Positions 36,627 through 45,620 are shown, counted from the first letter of the stretch. The stretch is DNA of 64,000 nucleotides from Cohnella nanjingensis (GCF_014212125.1 NZ_JACJVP010000037.1:264-64263); one strand, 5' to 3'. Numbers and translations: made by a program. The notes: generated by a model not told the origin, from the sequence alone.

Positions 36627-37994
36627 ATGAATGCGAATTATACGCGCCTAAGACGGGCGATCGAACGGAAGGGCGCCAAGCTGGGCGTCGTTGGATTGGG
36701 GTACGTCGGGCTTCCGCTGGCGGTCGAGATGGTTCGCCAAGGCTTCGAGGTTCACGGGATCGATCTGGACGGGCGCAAGGTGGCGCAGCTGCAGGCGGGC
36801 ATCTCCTACGTGCAGGACGTCTCGAACGAGAAGCTGTGGGAGGCGGTGGAGGGCGGCCGGTTCCGTCCGACGACGGACTTCGCCGTAATGGCGGAGCTGG
36901 ACGCCGTCTCGATCTGCGTGCCGACGCCGCTCAGCGCCAACCAGGACCCGGATACGTCGCACATCGTGCACGTGGTAGGGCAAATTAAGCTGCATATGAA
37001 GAAAGGCGGGCTCATCGTCCTCGAGAGCACGACCTATCCCGGCACGACGGAGGAGCTCATCGAGCGCGAGCTGGAGCGGGAAGGCTGGAAGGTCGGGCAC
37101 GATTACTTCCTCTGCTTCTCGCCGGAGCGGGTGGACCCGTCCAACGAACAATACGCCACCTACAATACGCCGAAGGTGCTGGGCGGCACGACGCCGGAGT
37201 GCGCGAAGCTGGGCAGCCTGCTGTACGAGAACATCGTGCAGACCGTCGTGCCCGTCTCCTCGCCGAAGGTGGCCGAGATGTCGAAGCTGCTGGAGAATAC
37301 GTTCCGCAGCGTCAATATCGCGTTCATCAACGAGATGGCCATGATGTGCGAGCGAATGTCCATCGACATCTGGGAAGTCATAAAGGCGGCCAGCACGAAG
37401 CCGTTCGGGTTCATGCCGTTCTACCCGGGTCCGGGCATCGGGGGCCACTGCATCCCGCTCGACCCGATGTACCTGTCGTGGAAGGCGAAGGGCTACCGGT
37501 TCTACAGCAGCTTCATCGAGCTGGCGCAGTCGGTGAACACGAACATGCCGTACTACGTCGTGAACAAGACGTCGCATATCCTGAACCAGTCGTCCAAGTC
37601 GCTGCGTGGCTCGCGCATCCTCATTCTGGGCATGGCGTACAAGCCGAACGTCGACGACCTGCGCGAATCGCCCGGCCTCGAGGTGTACGAACTGTTCAAG
37701 GAAGGCGGCGCCGCCGTCGACTACTACGATCCGCTCGCGGCTTCGTTCCGGGACGCGGAGGGGGAGACGGTCTATTCGGTGCCATACGAGCCGAATCGCT
37801 TCCGCGGCTACGACTGCTTCGTGCTCGTCACGCATCATGACGCGTTCAAGTACGAAGAGCTGGTCGGGCTCGGCGTGCCGATCCTGGACACGCGCAACGC
37901 GATGAAGGCGTTCGACCTGCCGCACATCCACAAGATCGGCGCGCCGGTCGAGCAGAAGCGCTACGAAGTGGCGGCCGCCTCCTCGATGGGATGA
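36627..37994 (+). CDS. UDP-sugar 6-dehydrogenase, UDP-N-acetylhexosamine type
   Basis: 455 residues. It oxidises C6 of a UDP-sugar to the uronate using NAD. Rossmann motif GLGYVGLPLAVEM, ESTTYPGTTEE, FSPERVDP, the active-site Cys in GPGIGGHCIPLDP, and a C-terminal NAD/UDP domain with GMAYKPNVDDLRESP. The pattern fits the UDP-GlcNAc/UDP-ManNAc dehydrogenase branch better than UDP-glucose dehydrogenase, which usually has a GFGGSCFPKD-type site. It closes the operon and would supply an acidic amino-sugar precursor. Confidence 0.87.
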   Translation: MNANYTRLRRAIERKGAKLGVVGLGYVGLPLAVEMVRQGFEVHGIDLDGRKVAQLQAGISYVQDVSNEKLWEAVEGGRFRPTTDFAVMAELDAVSICVPTPLSANQDPDTSHIVHVVGQIKLHMKKGGLIVLESTTYPGTTEELIERELEREGWKVGHDYFLCFSPERVDPSNEQYATYNTPKVLGGTTPECAKLGSLLYENIVQTVVPVSSPKVAEMSKLLENTFRSVNIAFINEMAMMCERMSIDIWEVIKAASTKPFGFMPFYPGPGIGGHCIPLDPMYLSWKAKGYRFYSSFIELAQSVNTNMPYYVVNKTSHILNQSSKSLRGSRILILGMAYKPNVDDLRESPGLEVYELFKEGGAAVDYYDPLAASFRDAEGETVYSVPYEPNRFRGYDCFVLVTHHDAFKYEELVGLGVPILDTRNAMKAFDLPHIHKIGAPVEQKRYEVAAASSMG

Positions 37995-38010
37995 ATGGCC
38001 GTAATGCAAG

Positions 38011-38046
38011 CAAAAAGGCTGTCCCGAGGGGACAGCCTTTTTTGCT
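38011..38046. terminator. bidirectional terminator, polysaccharide operon and siderophore gene
   Basis: AAAAAGGCTGTCCC pairs with GGACAGCCTTTTTT around GAGG. The flanking A-run and T-run allow use from both sides; the two transcription units converge here. Confidence 0.88.
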
Positions 38047-38090
38047 TGCGTGCTCGGCGAACCGCGATTCATGCCGGACGGGACTTGCGA

Positions 38091-39071
38091 TTACTGGCCG
38101 AGAAAATGCTGCTTGAAAAATTCAAGCTGATACTCCAAGCTCAACGGATCGTTGAAGTAGAAAGACTTGGCGTCGGCTTCGTAGACGTGGTTATTCTGGA
38201 CCGCGGGAAGGTTCTTGTACGTCGAGGTGTTCTGGAAAGAATTGTCCTCGTCCGCGTTTTTGCTGAAGATGATGTAGTCGCCGGTGTAGTCCTTGAGCAC
38301 TTCCGTCGACAAGGCGAAGTAGCCGTCGGTGCGGGTCGCTTCCTTCACCTTCTCGGGCATGGCGAACCCGAACGGGCCATAGAGGAGCTCGGTGCCGCGG
38401 CCGAAGTTTTCTCCGTAGACATAGAGCTGCTTGTTGAACGTCTCGATGACCGACACGGTCGCATTCGCGCCGATCTTCGCCTTGATTTCTTCGCCGGCTT
38501 TTTCCGTCCGCGCTTTGAAGCCGTCGGCCCAAGCTTGCGCTTCCTTTTCCTTGTTGAGCAGCTTGCCGACTTCTACCTGCAGCTTTAAATAATCGAGTTT
38601 GCCGTAAGTATACGTGACCGTCGGCGCGATTTGCTTGAGCTTGTCGATATTCTTAATGTCGGAGAGCCCGACGATGAGATCCGGATTCAGCTCGATGATC
38701 TTCTCGAGGCTTTCGTCCGACACCGCCTCGACGTCTTTGAGCTTCTCTTCGAATCTCGGGTTGGTCTTGGACATCTCGTCCACCCCGACGACGGGGACGC
38801 CGAGCGCCATGACATTCCCCGTCAAGAACCGGGTCAGCACGACGACGCGCTGCGGGTGCGTCGGCACCTCGACCGGTCCGTTCTCGGATTGGTAGGTGAA
38901 CGTGGCGGCTTCCGGTGCAGCCGAAGACGACGAAGAAGGCGAAGATGAAGGCGAAGCGGACGGGGACGGGGACGGGTTGCCGCCCTTGTCGGCGTCGTTG
39001 GCGGCGTTGCCGCCGCAAGCGCTCAGCAGAAGAACAAGTGACAGGACAAGCGGGATGAACCCTTTTTTCAT
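38091..39071 (-). CDS. iron-siderophore ABC transporter binding lipoprotein
   Basis: 326 residues from ATG 39071, which has AAGGGAGAGAG upstream. Signal peptide and lipobox (LLSAC, Cys19), then a Ser/Pro linker. The binding fold is the FhuD/BtuF type: TFTYQSENGPVEVPTHPQRVVVL, GVPVVGVDE, LEKIIELNPDLIVGL, LKQIAPTV and IIFSK. It captures a ferric siderophore at the cell surface. No permease or ATPase gene is adjacent. A near-perfect Fur box lies 77-95 bases upstream, so it should be induced by iron starvation. Confidence 0.92.
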   Translation of the reverse strand: MKKGFIPLVLSLVLLLSACGGNAANDADKGGNPSPSPSASPSSSPSSSSSAAPEAATFTYQSENGPVEVPTHPQRVVVLTRFLTGNVMALGVPVVGVDEMSKTNPRFEEKLKDVEAVSDESLEKIIELNPDLIVGLSDIKNIDKLKQIAPTVTYTYGKLDYLKLQVEVGKLLNKEKEAQAWADGFKARTEKAGEEIKAKIGANATVSVIETFNKQLYVYGENFGRGTELLYGPFGFAMPEKVKEATRTDGYFALSTEVLKDYTGDYIIFSKNADEDNSFQNTSTYKNLPAVQNNHVYEADAKSFYFNDPLSLEYQLEFFKQHFLGQ

Positions 39072-39147
39072 TCGATTTCTCTCTCCCTTTTCCATGACGA
39101 TGCACGCTAGGAATGCGTGCGAATGAGATTCACAATGCCTCGATAAC

Positions 39148-39166
39148 GAAAATGATAATCATTATC
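39148..39166. promoter_or_regulatory. Fur box
   Basis: The 19-bp site GAAAATGATAATCATTATC differs at one position from the consensus GATAATGATAATCATTATC. It lies upstream of the siderophore-binding gene. Confidence 0.9.
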
Positions 39167-39454
39167 AATCGCAATGTATTGAATTATATCGTCAGGCTGC
39201 GGGGGCTGTCAATAGCTAGCAAGGGAGCTAGGCTAACAAGGGAGCTAGCAAGGAAGGATTGATCGAAAAATGGAATTTCCAGGTATGATCATCTGGATGA
39301 ATTAGATGGATTGGACGGAAGCTAGCCGGCGAAATGATCGAAAGAGGCTGTCTCAAACCACGGCGAATGTGCGGAAATTATTTACCTACATGGGCGGTCG
39401 GCGAGCTGAAGCGGCGATTATCCATATTGGACGTGACCTTTGTGAAAACGCACC

Positions 39455-39501
39455 AAGGGACTGTCCCTCCAGGCCCAATCGGCCTGCTGAGACAGTCCCT
39501 T
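39455..39501. repeat. long nested hairpin
   Basis: AAGGGACTGTC (39455-39465) pairs perfectly with GACAGTCCCTT (39491-39501). Inside, CAGGCC pairs with GGCCTG around CAATC. A further left arm, GAGGCTGTCTCA (39344-39355), can compete for the right arm TGAGACAGTCC. It lies just past the 3' end of the TIM-barrel gene on minus; no T-run follows, so simple termination is uncertain. A 65-residue ORF across it is rejected. Confidence 0.7.
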
Positions 39502-39549
39502 GACGGGCGGCTGGCGAGATGGAGGAGAAAGTGAGTCGTAGAAAGAGTC

Positions 39550-40545
39550 CTAGACTCCTCCTTCTTTCTCCGCACCGTCGCCAGCGTCCTTACCGCCGAT
39601 GTCCTTGCCCTCGTCCGCCTCGAGCGCCATCCACCGCGCCAGGTCGTGCACGGCGATGCCGCCGAAAGCGGGATCGTCCGTATAGCGGGCCGCGATGCGA
39701 TCCGCCACCTGCCGGAAGCGGCCCGCGCCCTCTTCATGGAAGGTGAGCGAGCTGGCTTCGTCGGGCGCCACGTTGAGGCCGATGAACACTTGCTTGTCGG
39801 ACTTCCGGGCCGCCTCGGCCGCCTGCATCATGGGCTTCACGAGGGAGAGCACGCCGTTGCTGCCCTCGGCGCGGTTGCGATAGGACATCAGCGCCACGGA
39901 GTCGGCCGTGTCCAGCATCCACGCATCGAGCGTCCGTTCGTCGTCGGGAAGCTTGACTTTGTCCAGCCAGAACGGCAGGTCGACGCCCGCATGCAGTCCA
40001 TGCGCATGCGCAAAGTCCTTGTACGCGGCCATCATCTCTCGCCAGCCGGCGACGACGGACGCTTCGTCGGTCTCCCACTTGGGCAGCAAGTATGGCTCGA
40101 CGTCCAGATGGATGCCCGTGAACCGGGAAGCTTCGGGAACCGAAGCGTTGTAATCGGCCACGCGATCCAGGAAGGCGCGAAGCCCTTGCATGCGATCCGG
40201 CAGCGCCCATTCACGTTCGCCTCCTAGGGCGTGCACCTGGATCTTCGCTTCGCGCGCTTCGGCGATGAAGGCGCGGTACTTCTCCGGCATGCCGGGCTTG
40301 GCCAGCTCCGCATCCGCGTGCACGTAGACGGTACTGACGCGGTGCTCGCGCAGGAACGGGATGATGGCGCCGGTACGTTCGGCGAGCAGGGCGTCCAGGT
40401 CCCACACCCATGTGACGCGGTGCTCCGGGGCTTTCTTCTCAGGACCGAAGAGAGGGATTATGGCGATCGCCAATCCGACGACGGCGGTGACGGCGACCGC
40501 GAGCAATGCATATGGTTTTGGGATCTTTCGCATTATCGTTTTCAT
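39550..40545 (-). CDS. membrane-anchored TIM-barrel protein, glycosidase-like
   Basis: 331 residues. N-terminal membrane helix (about 12-31) followed by a barrel-like domain with WVWDLDALL, VSTVYVHAD, IQVHALGGEREWA, FTGIHLDVEPYLLPKW and VALMSYRNRAEGSNG. The acidic pair in HLDVEPY resembles a glycosidase active strand, but I cannot name the family. The C terminus is Gly/Asp/Lys-rich. The ribosome site before ATG 40545 is weak; ATG 40533 is an alternative. Stands alone between the AraC and siderophore genes on the same strand. Confidence 0.68.
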   Translation of the reverse strand: MKTIMRKIPKPYALLAVAVTAVVGLAIAIIPLFGPEKKAPEHRVTWVWDLDALLAERTGAIIPFLREHRVSTVYVHADAELAKPGMPEKYRAFIAEAREAKIQVHALGGEREWALPDRMQGLRAFLDRVADYNASVPEASRFTGIHLDVEPYLLPKWETDEASVVAGWREMMAAYKDFAHAHGLHAGVDLPFWLDKVKLPDDERTLDAWMLDTADSVALMSYRNRAEGSNGVLSLVKPMMQAAEAARKSDKQVFIGLNVAPDEASSLTFHEEGAGRFRQVADRIAARYTDDPAFGGIAVHDLARWMALEADEGKDIGGKDAGDGAEKEGGV

Positions 40546-40597
40546 TCTTCTATTGAATCATACCTGCTGGGCGAACCCCAAGAAAATGAGGCAATTC

Positions 40598-41512
40598 TTA
40601 TTTTCCGGACGGGTTTGGCATGATTTGGGCCTGTCCCGGCATCGCGGTCTTGCGCAGGGCTGACGGAGAGACGTTCTTGTAGGTCTTGAACAAGCGGCTG
40701 AAGTAGTAAATGTCGTTGAATCCGTTGGCCGTGGCGATCTCGGCGATCGTCTTTTCCGTGTGCCGCAGTTCGTATTCGGATTTGTTGATGCGCACGAAGT
40801 TGATGTATTCGGTGACGGAGCGGTTCGTCAGCTCCTTGAACACGCGGCTGAAGTGGAACCGGCTCATCCGGGCGATGGCGGCCAGGCGGTCGACGGTCAG
40901 GCGCTCGGCGTAGTGCTCCTCCACGTGCCGGAACACGGGATCGAGCCGCTCCAGCTGCCGAATCCGCGAGGAATAGTCGGCCGGGGAGAAGTGGGCGGCG
41001 ACGTGCTTGCGCAGCAAGACGGTCAGCAGCCGGTACAGCCAGGACTTCACGGCGAGCTCGAACCCGAACTCGCGGTTCTTGAACTCCTCGATGAGCGAGA
41101 CGAGGCACTCGCGCGCGGCCGTCTCGTCCCGGCCGATCTTGTTCGCGAAGCGGATGCGGTTCTGGGTGATCGGCGTAATATATTTGGCTTCAACCGTGTC
41201 TACGGTATGGCTATGCAGAAGTGCGGGATCGACGATCAGCGCATAATAGAACAAATCGTCCGACAAGCTGATGCCGTGATGCAGATCGGTGCCGTTGATC
41301 ACGATGAGGTCTCCGGCGGCGACGTCGTAGCTGTCCGAATTGCAGGAGAACCGCGCCTCTCCTTCCACGATATACAGGAACTCTATGTGCTCGTGCCAAT
41401 GGTGCGGGAACGTGGTGATGCCCGACTGCGCGAAGCGGCAATGATGCAGCTTCAGCGGGAAGAACGGGTCGGGCATATCCATCGGTTCCCGGAGGGCGGG
41501 CAGCTTCTCCAT
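40598..41512 (-). CDS. AraC-family transcriptional regulator
   Basis: 304 residues from ATG 41512, with GAGGTGA upstream; an earlier ATG (41536) lacks one. N-terminal cupin-like sensor (FPHHWHEHIEFLYIVEGEARFSC, GDLIVINGTDLHHG) and C-terminal double helix-turn-helix (LTVDRLAAIARMSRFHFSRVFKELTNRSVTEYI, IAEIATANGFNDIYYFSRLFKTYKNVSPS). It is divergent from the oxidoreductase-isomerase operon and probably activates it in response to the sugar used by that operon. Confidence 0.9.
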   Translation of the reverse strand: MEKLPALREPMDMPDPFFPLKLHHCRFAQSGITTFPHHWHEHIEFLYIVEGEARFSCNSDSYDVAAGDLIVINGTDLHHGISLSDDLFYYALIVDPALLHSHTVDTVEAKYITPITQNRIRFANKIGRDETAARECLVSLIEEFKNREFGFELAVKSWLYRLLTVLLRKHVAAHFSPADYSSRIRQLERLDPVFRHVEEHYAERLTVDRLAAIARMSRFHFSRVFKELTNRSVTEYINFVRINKSEYELRHTEKTIAEIATANGFNDIYYFSRLFKTYKNVSPSALRKTAMPGQAQIMPNPSGK

Positions 41513-41632
41513 ACGGTTCACCTCATCATCGCACAATTTTACAAAACATTAGCAAGGTCGTTCATGGTTCTTTCCCTCCTTTCATTTTATAGTACGAGTT
41601 AAGAAAAGGATAGCCGAGAGGAGCGAACGGCA

Positions 41633-42694
41633 TTGACGGAGAAGTTGAAGGTAGGCGTCATTGGGACAGGTTCGATATCGCAAGCGCATCTGGATGCTTA
41701 TAAGAACAACCCTGCGGTCGAATTGATCGCGATCTGCGACCAGGTGAAGGAACGCGCGGAGGAAGTCGCCCGCAAGTACGGCGCTTCCCGGGTCTACACG
41801 GATTATCGCGAGCTGCTCGCGGATCCGGACGTGCAGGCGATCAGCATCTGCACCTGGAACTATACGCACGCGGAGATCAGCATCGCGGCGGTGAAGGCCG
41901 GCAAGCACGTGCTGGTCGAGAAGCCGCTCGCGATGACGGTCGAGCAAGCGCTCGAGATCCAAGCGGCGGTTCGCGCCTCGGGCCGCATCCTGCAGGTCGG
42001 CTTCGTACGCCGCTGCGACCCGAATGCGCAGATGCTCCGCCAATTCGCCGAGAGCGGCGAGTTCGGAGAGCTGTACTACGCCAAAGCTTCGCTCGTCCGC
42101 CGGCTCGGCAATCCGGGCGGCTGGTTCGCGGACAAGTCTCGCTCCGGCGGCGGCCCGCTGATCGATATCGGCGTTCACGTGATCGACCTCATCTGGTATC
42201 TGATGGGCAAACCGAAGGTCAAATCGGTCAGCGGCAACGTCTATGCCAAGCTCGGCAACCGCTCGAACGTAACCGGGCTGTCCTTCTACAAGGCGGCGGA
42301 CTACGATCCGACCGTCAACACGGTCGAGGATATGGCGAACGCGCTGATCCGCTTTGAGAATGGCGCGTCCCTGCTGGTCGACGTGAGCTATACGCTGCAC
42401 GCGATGAAGGACGAGAGCTCGGTCAAGGTATTCGGCACGAAGGGCGGCTTCGAGATCGATCCGGAAGTGCAGTACACGACGGAACGCCACAATACGATCA
42501 TCAACGTAACGCCGCAGACGGACAGCCGGGGCTTCAACTTCGCGAAGGCGTTCCAAGCCGAGATCGATCTGTTCGTCTCCGCCGTTCTGGAAGGCAAGGA
42601 GCCGATCAGCCCGGTCGAGGACGGCGTCGAGATCACGAAGATCCTTCGCGCGGTATACGAGTCGGCGGAGCAAGGCAAGGAAATTCAATTCTAA
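41633..42694 (+). CDS. Gfo/Idh/MocA-family oxidoreductase
   Basis: 353 residues, TTG start at 41633 with GAGAGGAG upstream. N-terminal NAD(P)-binding fold (GVIGTGSISQAHLDAY), the conserved HVLVEKPLAMT segment with Lys, and a C-terminal alpha/beta domain with GGPLIDIGVHVIDLI, where the conserved Asp and His lie. It oxidises or reduces a sugar or inositol. First gene of a three-gene operon with two xylose-isomerase-like proteins, divergent from AraC. Confidence 0.9.
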   Translation: MTEKLKVGVIGTGSISQAHLDAYKNNPAVELIAICDQVKERAEEVARKYGASRVYTDYRELLADPDVQAISICTWNYTHAEISIAAVKAGKHVLVEKPLAMTVEQALEIQAAVRASGRILQVGFVRRCDPNAQMLRQFAESGEFGELYYAKASLVRRLGNPGGWFADKSRSGGGPLIDIGVHVIDLIWYLMGKPKVKSVSGNVYAKLGNRSNVTGLSFYKAADYDPTVNTVEDMANALIRFENGASLLVDVSYTLHAMKDESSVKVFGTKGGFEIDPEVQYTTERHNTIINVTPQTDSRGFNFAKAFQAEIDLFVSAVLEGKEPISPVEDGVEITKILRAVYESAEQGKEIQF

Positions 42695-42710
42695 GAGCGG
42701 AGGATGCCAG

Positions 42711-43568
42711 ATGAAGCTCGGACTTAGCACATACAGTCTGGCGCGCGAGATCCAGGCCGGCGCGATGAGCGTCCTGGACGTCATCGCATGGATCGCGGAG
42801 CATGGGGGCGAGCATGTCGAGATCGTGCCGATCGGCTACAATCTCGTAGACAACCCCGATCTCATCGGCGCCATCCGCGCCAAAGCGGACGCCGTCGGGA
42901 TCGACATCTCGGGCTACGCCGTCGGCGGCAATTTCGTCACGGACGACGAAGCGGCCTTCGAGGCCGAGATCGCCCGGCTTAAGGGCGAGGTCGACATCGC
43001 GAACGCGCTTGGCGTGAAGCGGATGCGCCATGACGTCGCCTCGCGCCAGGATACGTCGATCGAGCGCTTCATGCGCGAGCTGCCGAAACTGGCGGAAGCG
43101 TGCCGGCGCATCGCCGACTACGCGGCGACGTTCGGCATCGTGACGAGCGTGGAGAACCACGGCTACTTTATCCAGGCGAGCGACCGCGTGCTGGCGCTGA
43201 TCGATGCCGTCGGGCGCGATAACTACAAGCTGACGCTCGACGTCGGCAACTTCATGTGCGCGGACGAGAACTCGGTCGCCGCCGTGAAGCGCACGATCCG
43301 GGCGGCCTCGATCGTCCATCTGAAGGACTTCTACCTGCGTCCCGCAGCGCAGCCGCCGGGCGAGGGCTGGTTCCAGACGATCTCGGGCAACTATTTGCGC
43401 GGCGCGGTTCTGGGCAACGGAGACATCGACATGCGAGGGGTATTGCAAGCCGTGAAGGCATCCGGCTACGACGGCTATCTGTCGCTGGAGTTCGAAGGTA
43501 TCGAGGATTGCAAGTTCGGCGCCCGCGTCGGTCTCGCGAACGCGCGCCGGCTTTGGGATGAAGTCTAA
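42711..43568 (+). CDS. sugar phosphate isomerase/epimerase family protein
   Basis: 285 residues, a xylose-isomerase-like TIM barrel (AP endonuclease 2 superfamily). Metal-site strands are visible: VEIVPIGYN, VTSVENHGYF, LTLDVGNFM, IVHLKDFYL and YLSLEFEGIED. Such proteins isomerise or epimerise ketoses or keto-inositols with a divalent metal. It lies 16 bases after the oxidoreductase gene. The exact substrate cannot be read from sequence. Confidence 0.88.
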   Translation: MKLGLSTYSLAREIQAGAMSVLDVIAWIAEHGGEHVEIVPIGYNLVDNPDLIGAIRAKADAVGIDISGYAVGGNFVTDDEAAFEAEIARLKGEVDIANALGVKRMRHDVASRQDTSIERFMRELPKLAEACRRIADYAATFGIVTSVENHGYFIQASDRVLALIDAVGRDNYKLTLDVGNFMCADENSVAAVKRTIRAASIVHLKDFYLRPAAQPPGEGWFQTISGNYLRGAVLGNGDIDMRGVLQAVKASGYDGYLSLEFEGIEDCKFGARVGLANARRLWDEV

Positions 43569-43596
43569 TTCGGGCGATAGGGAGGAGAATTCACAC

Positions 43597-44475
43597 ATGG
43601 TCAAAGTAACGAATCCGATCGGCGTCATCGTCGACAGCTTCCGCGTCGGCGTGCGTGAAGGCTTGCGCAAGGCGAAGGAAGTCGGAGCGAACGGCGTACA
43701 GATCTATGCGGTAAGCGGCGAGATGGATCCCGACAACCTGTCCGCCGAACAGCGCCGGGAGATGCGCGAATACATCGCTTCCCTGGGGCTTGAGATCTCC
43801 GCGCTGGTCGGCGATCTCGGCGGTCACGGACTCCAGGATCGCAAAGAGAATGCCTGGAAGATCGAGAAGTCGAAGAAGATCCTCGACCTCGCCGTGGAGC
43901 TCGGCACGAACGTCGTGACGACGCATATCGGCATGGTGCCGGAGGACGCGGACAGCGACGTCTACAAAGCGATGCAGGAAGCGTGCGAAGAGCTCAGCCG
44001 GTACGCGAGCAGCCTGAACGCGTACTTCGCGATCGAGACGGGCCCGGAGACGGCCGCGCGGCTGAAGGAGTTCCTAGACACGCTCAGCACGAACGGCGTA
44101 TCCGTGAACTTCGATCCGGCGAACATGGTCATGGTGACGGGGGACGATCCGGTGCAGGGCGTCTACACGCTGCGCGACTATATCGTCCACACGCACGCCA
44201 AGGACGGCGTCCGCCTGAAGGAGACCGACCCTCGCAATATTTACGGCTCTCTGGGCTACGAGCCGATGGATCACGACAAGCTGGCCGAGATGGTCGAGTC
44301 CGGCGAGTTCTTCCGGGAGGTGCCGCTAGGCGAAGGCAAAGTCGATTGGCCGGCTTACCTGCAAGCGCTGCAGGATATCGGCTACACGGGCTATCTGACG
44401 ATCGAGCGCGAAGTCGGGACGCAGCCGGAAGTGGATATCGCGAAGGCCGTGAAGTTCCTGGAGCAGTACAAGTAA
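43597..44475 (+). CDS. sugar phosphate isomerase/epimerase family protein
   Basis: 292 residues from ATG 43597, with GGAGGAG upstream. TIM barrel of the xylose-isomerase-like superfamily with VQIYAVSGEMD, VVTTHIGMVPED, FAIETGPE, VNFDPANMVM, VHTHAKDG and YLTIEREVG as metal and substrate strands. It has little close identity with the preceding isomerase-like protein, so the two probably act at different steps. Last gene of the AraC-linked operon. Confidence 0.88.
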   Translation: MVKVTNPIGVIVDSFRVGVREGLRKAKEVGANGVQIYAVSGEMDPDNLSAEQRREMREYIASLGLEISALVGDLGGHGLQDRKENAWKIEKSKKILDLAVELGTNVVTTHIGMVPEDADSDVYKAMQEACEELSRYASSLNAYFAIETGPETAARLKEFLDTLSTNGVSVNFDPANMVMVTGDDPVQGVYTLRDYIVHTHAKDGVRLKETDPRNIYGSLGYEPMDHDKLAEMVESGEFFREVPLGEGKVDWPAYLQALQDIGYTGYLTIEREVGTQPEVDIAKAVKFLEQYK

Positions 44476-44498
44476 AAACAAATTATCGATTTCATACG

Positions 44499-44537
44499 GA
44501 GCCGCCAGTCCTCATGCGAGGAGCTGGCGGCTTTGTT
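44499..44537 (+). terminator. terminator of the isomerase operon
   Basis: AGCCGCCAG pairs with CTGGCGGCT; CTC and GAG extend the stem around ATGC. TTGTTG follows. Confidence 0.78.
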
Positions 44538-44540
44538 GAT

Positions 44541-44643
44541 CGGATAGCATATATAAGTTTCACGAGCCTATCCATTATTGTATGACCTCCGATAAAAAAC
44601 GTTTCGCCCTCTTCCGGGAAGACGGCAAAGCCGTTTTTACTTG
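44541..44643 (+). repeat. dispersed intergenic repeat, copy E
   Basis: Blocks TATAAGTTTCAC (44552-44563), CCGATAAAAAACGT and GACGGCAAAGCCG followed by TTTTTAC. It lies directly after the isomerase operon terminator. Confidence 0.8.
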
Positions 44644-44656
44644 CGTGGACGGCCAT

Positions 44657-44920
44657 TTATTTATTGCGTTGCAGCAACAGATATCCGCTGACGTTGGAGG
44701 TTTTTTTCTGGAATACCACTTTGAATCCGACGTCATGGTCCAGTAAGCAGTTTAAGGCATTGATCAGCAATCTCTTGGGTGCCAACGTGAACGTGCAGGG
44801 TTGGGCGCTGCCGATCACGCGAGCTGCAATAATCCTGCGGGCAGAGCCCGGAACCAGAGGGTTTCTTGTCCAACTGATCAAGACCAAGTCCGGCTGTTTA
44901 ACCGCATTTACGCGCGCCAT
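44657..44920 (-). CDS. small hypothetical protein
   Basis: 87 residues from ATG 44920, preceded by GAGGTGAT on the minus strand. The sequence is basic in its first half (LISWTRNPLVPGSARRI) and mixed in its second (LINALNCLLDHDVGFKVVFQKK). I recognise no family. Support is the ribosome site and an ordinary amino-acid composition in a region otherwise made of repeats. It may still be chance. Confidence 0.4.
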   Translation of the reverse strand: MARVNAVKQPDLVLISWTRNPLVPGSARRIIAARVIGSAQPCTFTLAPKRLLINALNCLLDHDVGFKVVFQKKTSNVSGYLLLQRNK

Positions 44921-45348
44921 TCCGATCACCTCGTTTCCTTGTAGATTCTCTATATTACATGCTTAGTAGATTTAAACGTGCTGAGCAAAAGGCGGAGCGG
45001 GAACGTCAAGCCGCGGAAAGGAAGAAGGAGGCGAGCGCAAAATAAGAGAACGGAGAGCTAGAGATCAGGAAATAGAATAGCTGACGATCGTGTTGCCGGG
45101 GGAATAGGCTGGCTAGCAGGAGTCGGAGGAGGAGGAGTGAAGAGGTTGGGCAGAAACGCCAAAAGGAGTCTCTGGGTCGCGCTGCCGCTGTTCGTCTTGT
45201 TGGCGGTACTGGGGCGTCGAGCGGCTCGCCTCCAAGACGATCGAGATCGAATAAAGCGCGCGAAAGGACCGGCGTAGCCAACACGACGGTGCTCTGTTGC
45301 AGCTGATATTCCTCCGCCTTGGCGTATCCGGGACTGTTCGGCAAACCG
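44921..45348. other. intergenic region before the 45.3-kb array
   Basis: No convincing gene. The minus-strand reading is Ser/Leu/Phe-rich and lacks a ribosome site. No clear promoter or terminator was found. Confidence 0.4.
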
Positions 45349-45526
45349 TTGTATTTCTACAACTTATTTGGAGGCGGACGGGCGTTAAGCGGCCATTCGT
45401 TGCATTCGTACAACTGTTTCGAGCGGATCGAGGCGATTTAATCGTTTTGCCCGAAAAAAGCTGTACGTTTGCAACACATTCCTCTTTTACCCGCAATTTC
45501 AGCTGAAAAAGATGTAATTTTGCAAG
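45349..45526. repeat. four-unit array with 51-61-51-bp spacing
   Basis: 15-bp units begin at 45349, 45400, 45461 and 45512. The first two read TTGYATTYNTACAAC. The last two read as the reverse orientation (NTGTANNTTTGCAAN). The distances are 51, 61 and 51 bp, the same as in the array at 62976-63153. Linker sequences are only partly alike. Confidence 0.75.
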
Positions 45527-45538
45527 TGATTGCCAATA

Positions 45539-45620
45539 CATGGACATTCGCAATTCGATGCATGGACATTCACTAGGCGATGCATGGGCATTCGCAAGGG
45601 ATTGCTAATGCATGGACAGC
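45539..45620. repeat. short direct repeat, CATGGACATTCG
   Basis: CATGGACATT or a one-base variant begins at 45539, 45561, 45583 and, partly, 45611. The first three are 22 bp apart. It adjoins the 51-61-51 array. Confidence 0.6.

Noticed and set aside
39306-39503. 65-residue ORF ending in the nested hairpin
   Set aside because: Covers a repeat-like palindromic region, lacks a ribosome site, and has no domain.
45006-45553. Minus-strand ORFs of 112 and 146 residues
   Set aside because: Low-complexity Ser/Leu/Phe or repeat-derived sequence, no ribosome site, and one overlaps the 51-61-51 array.
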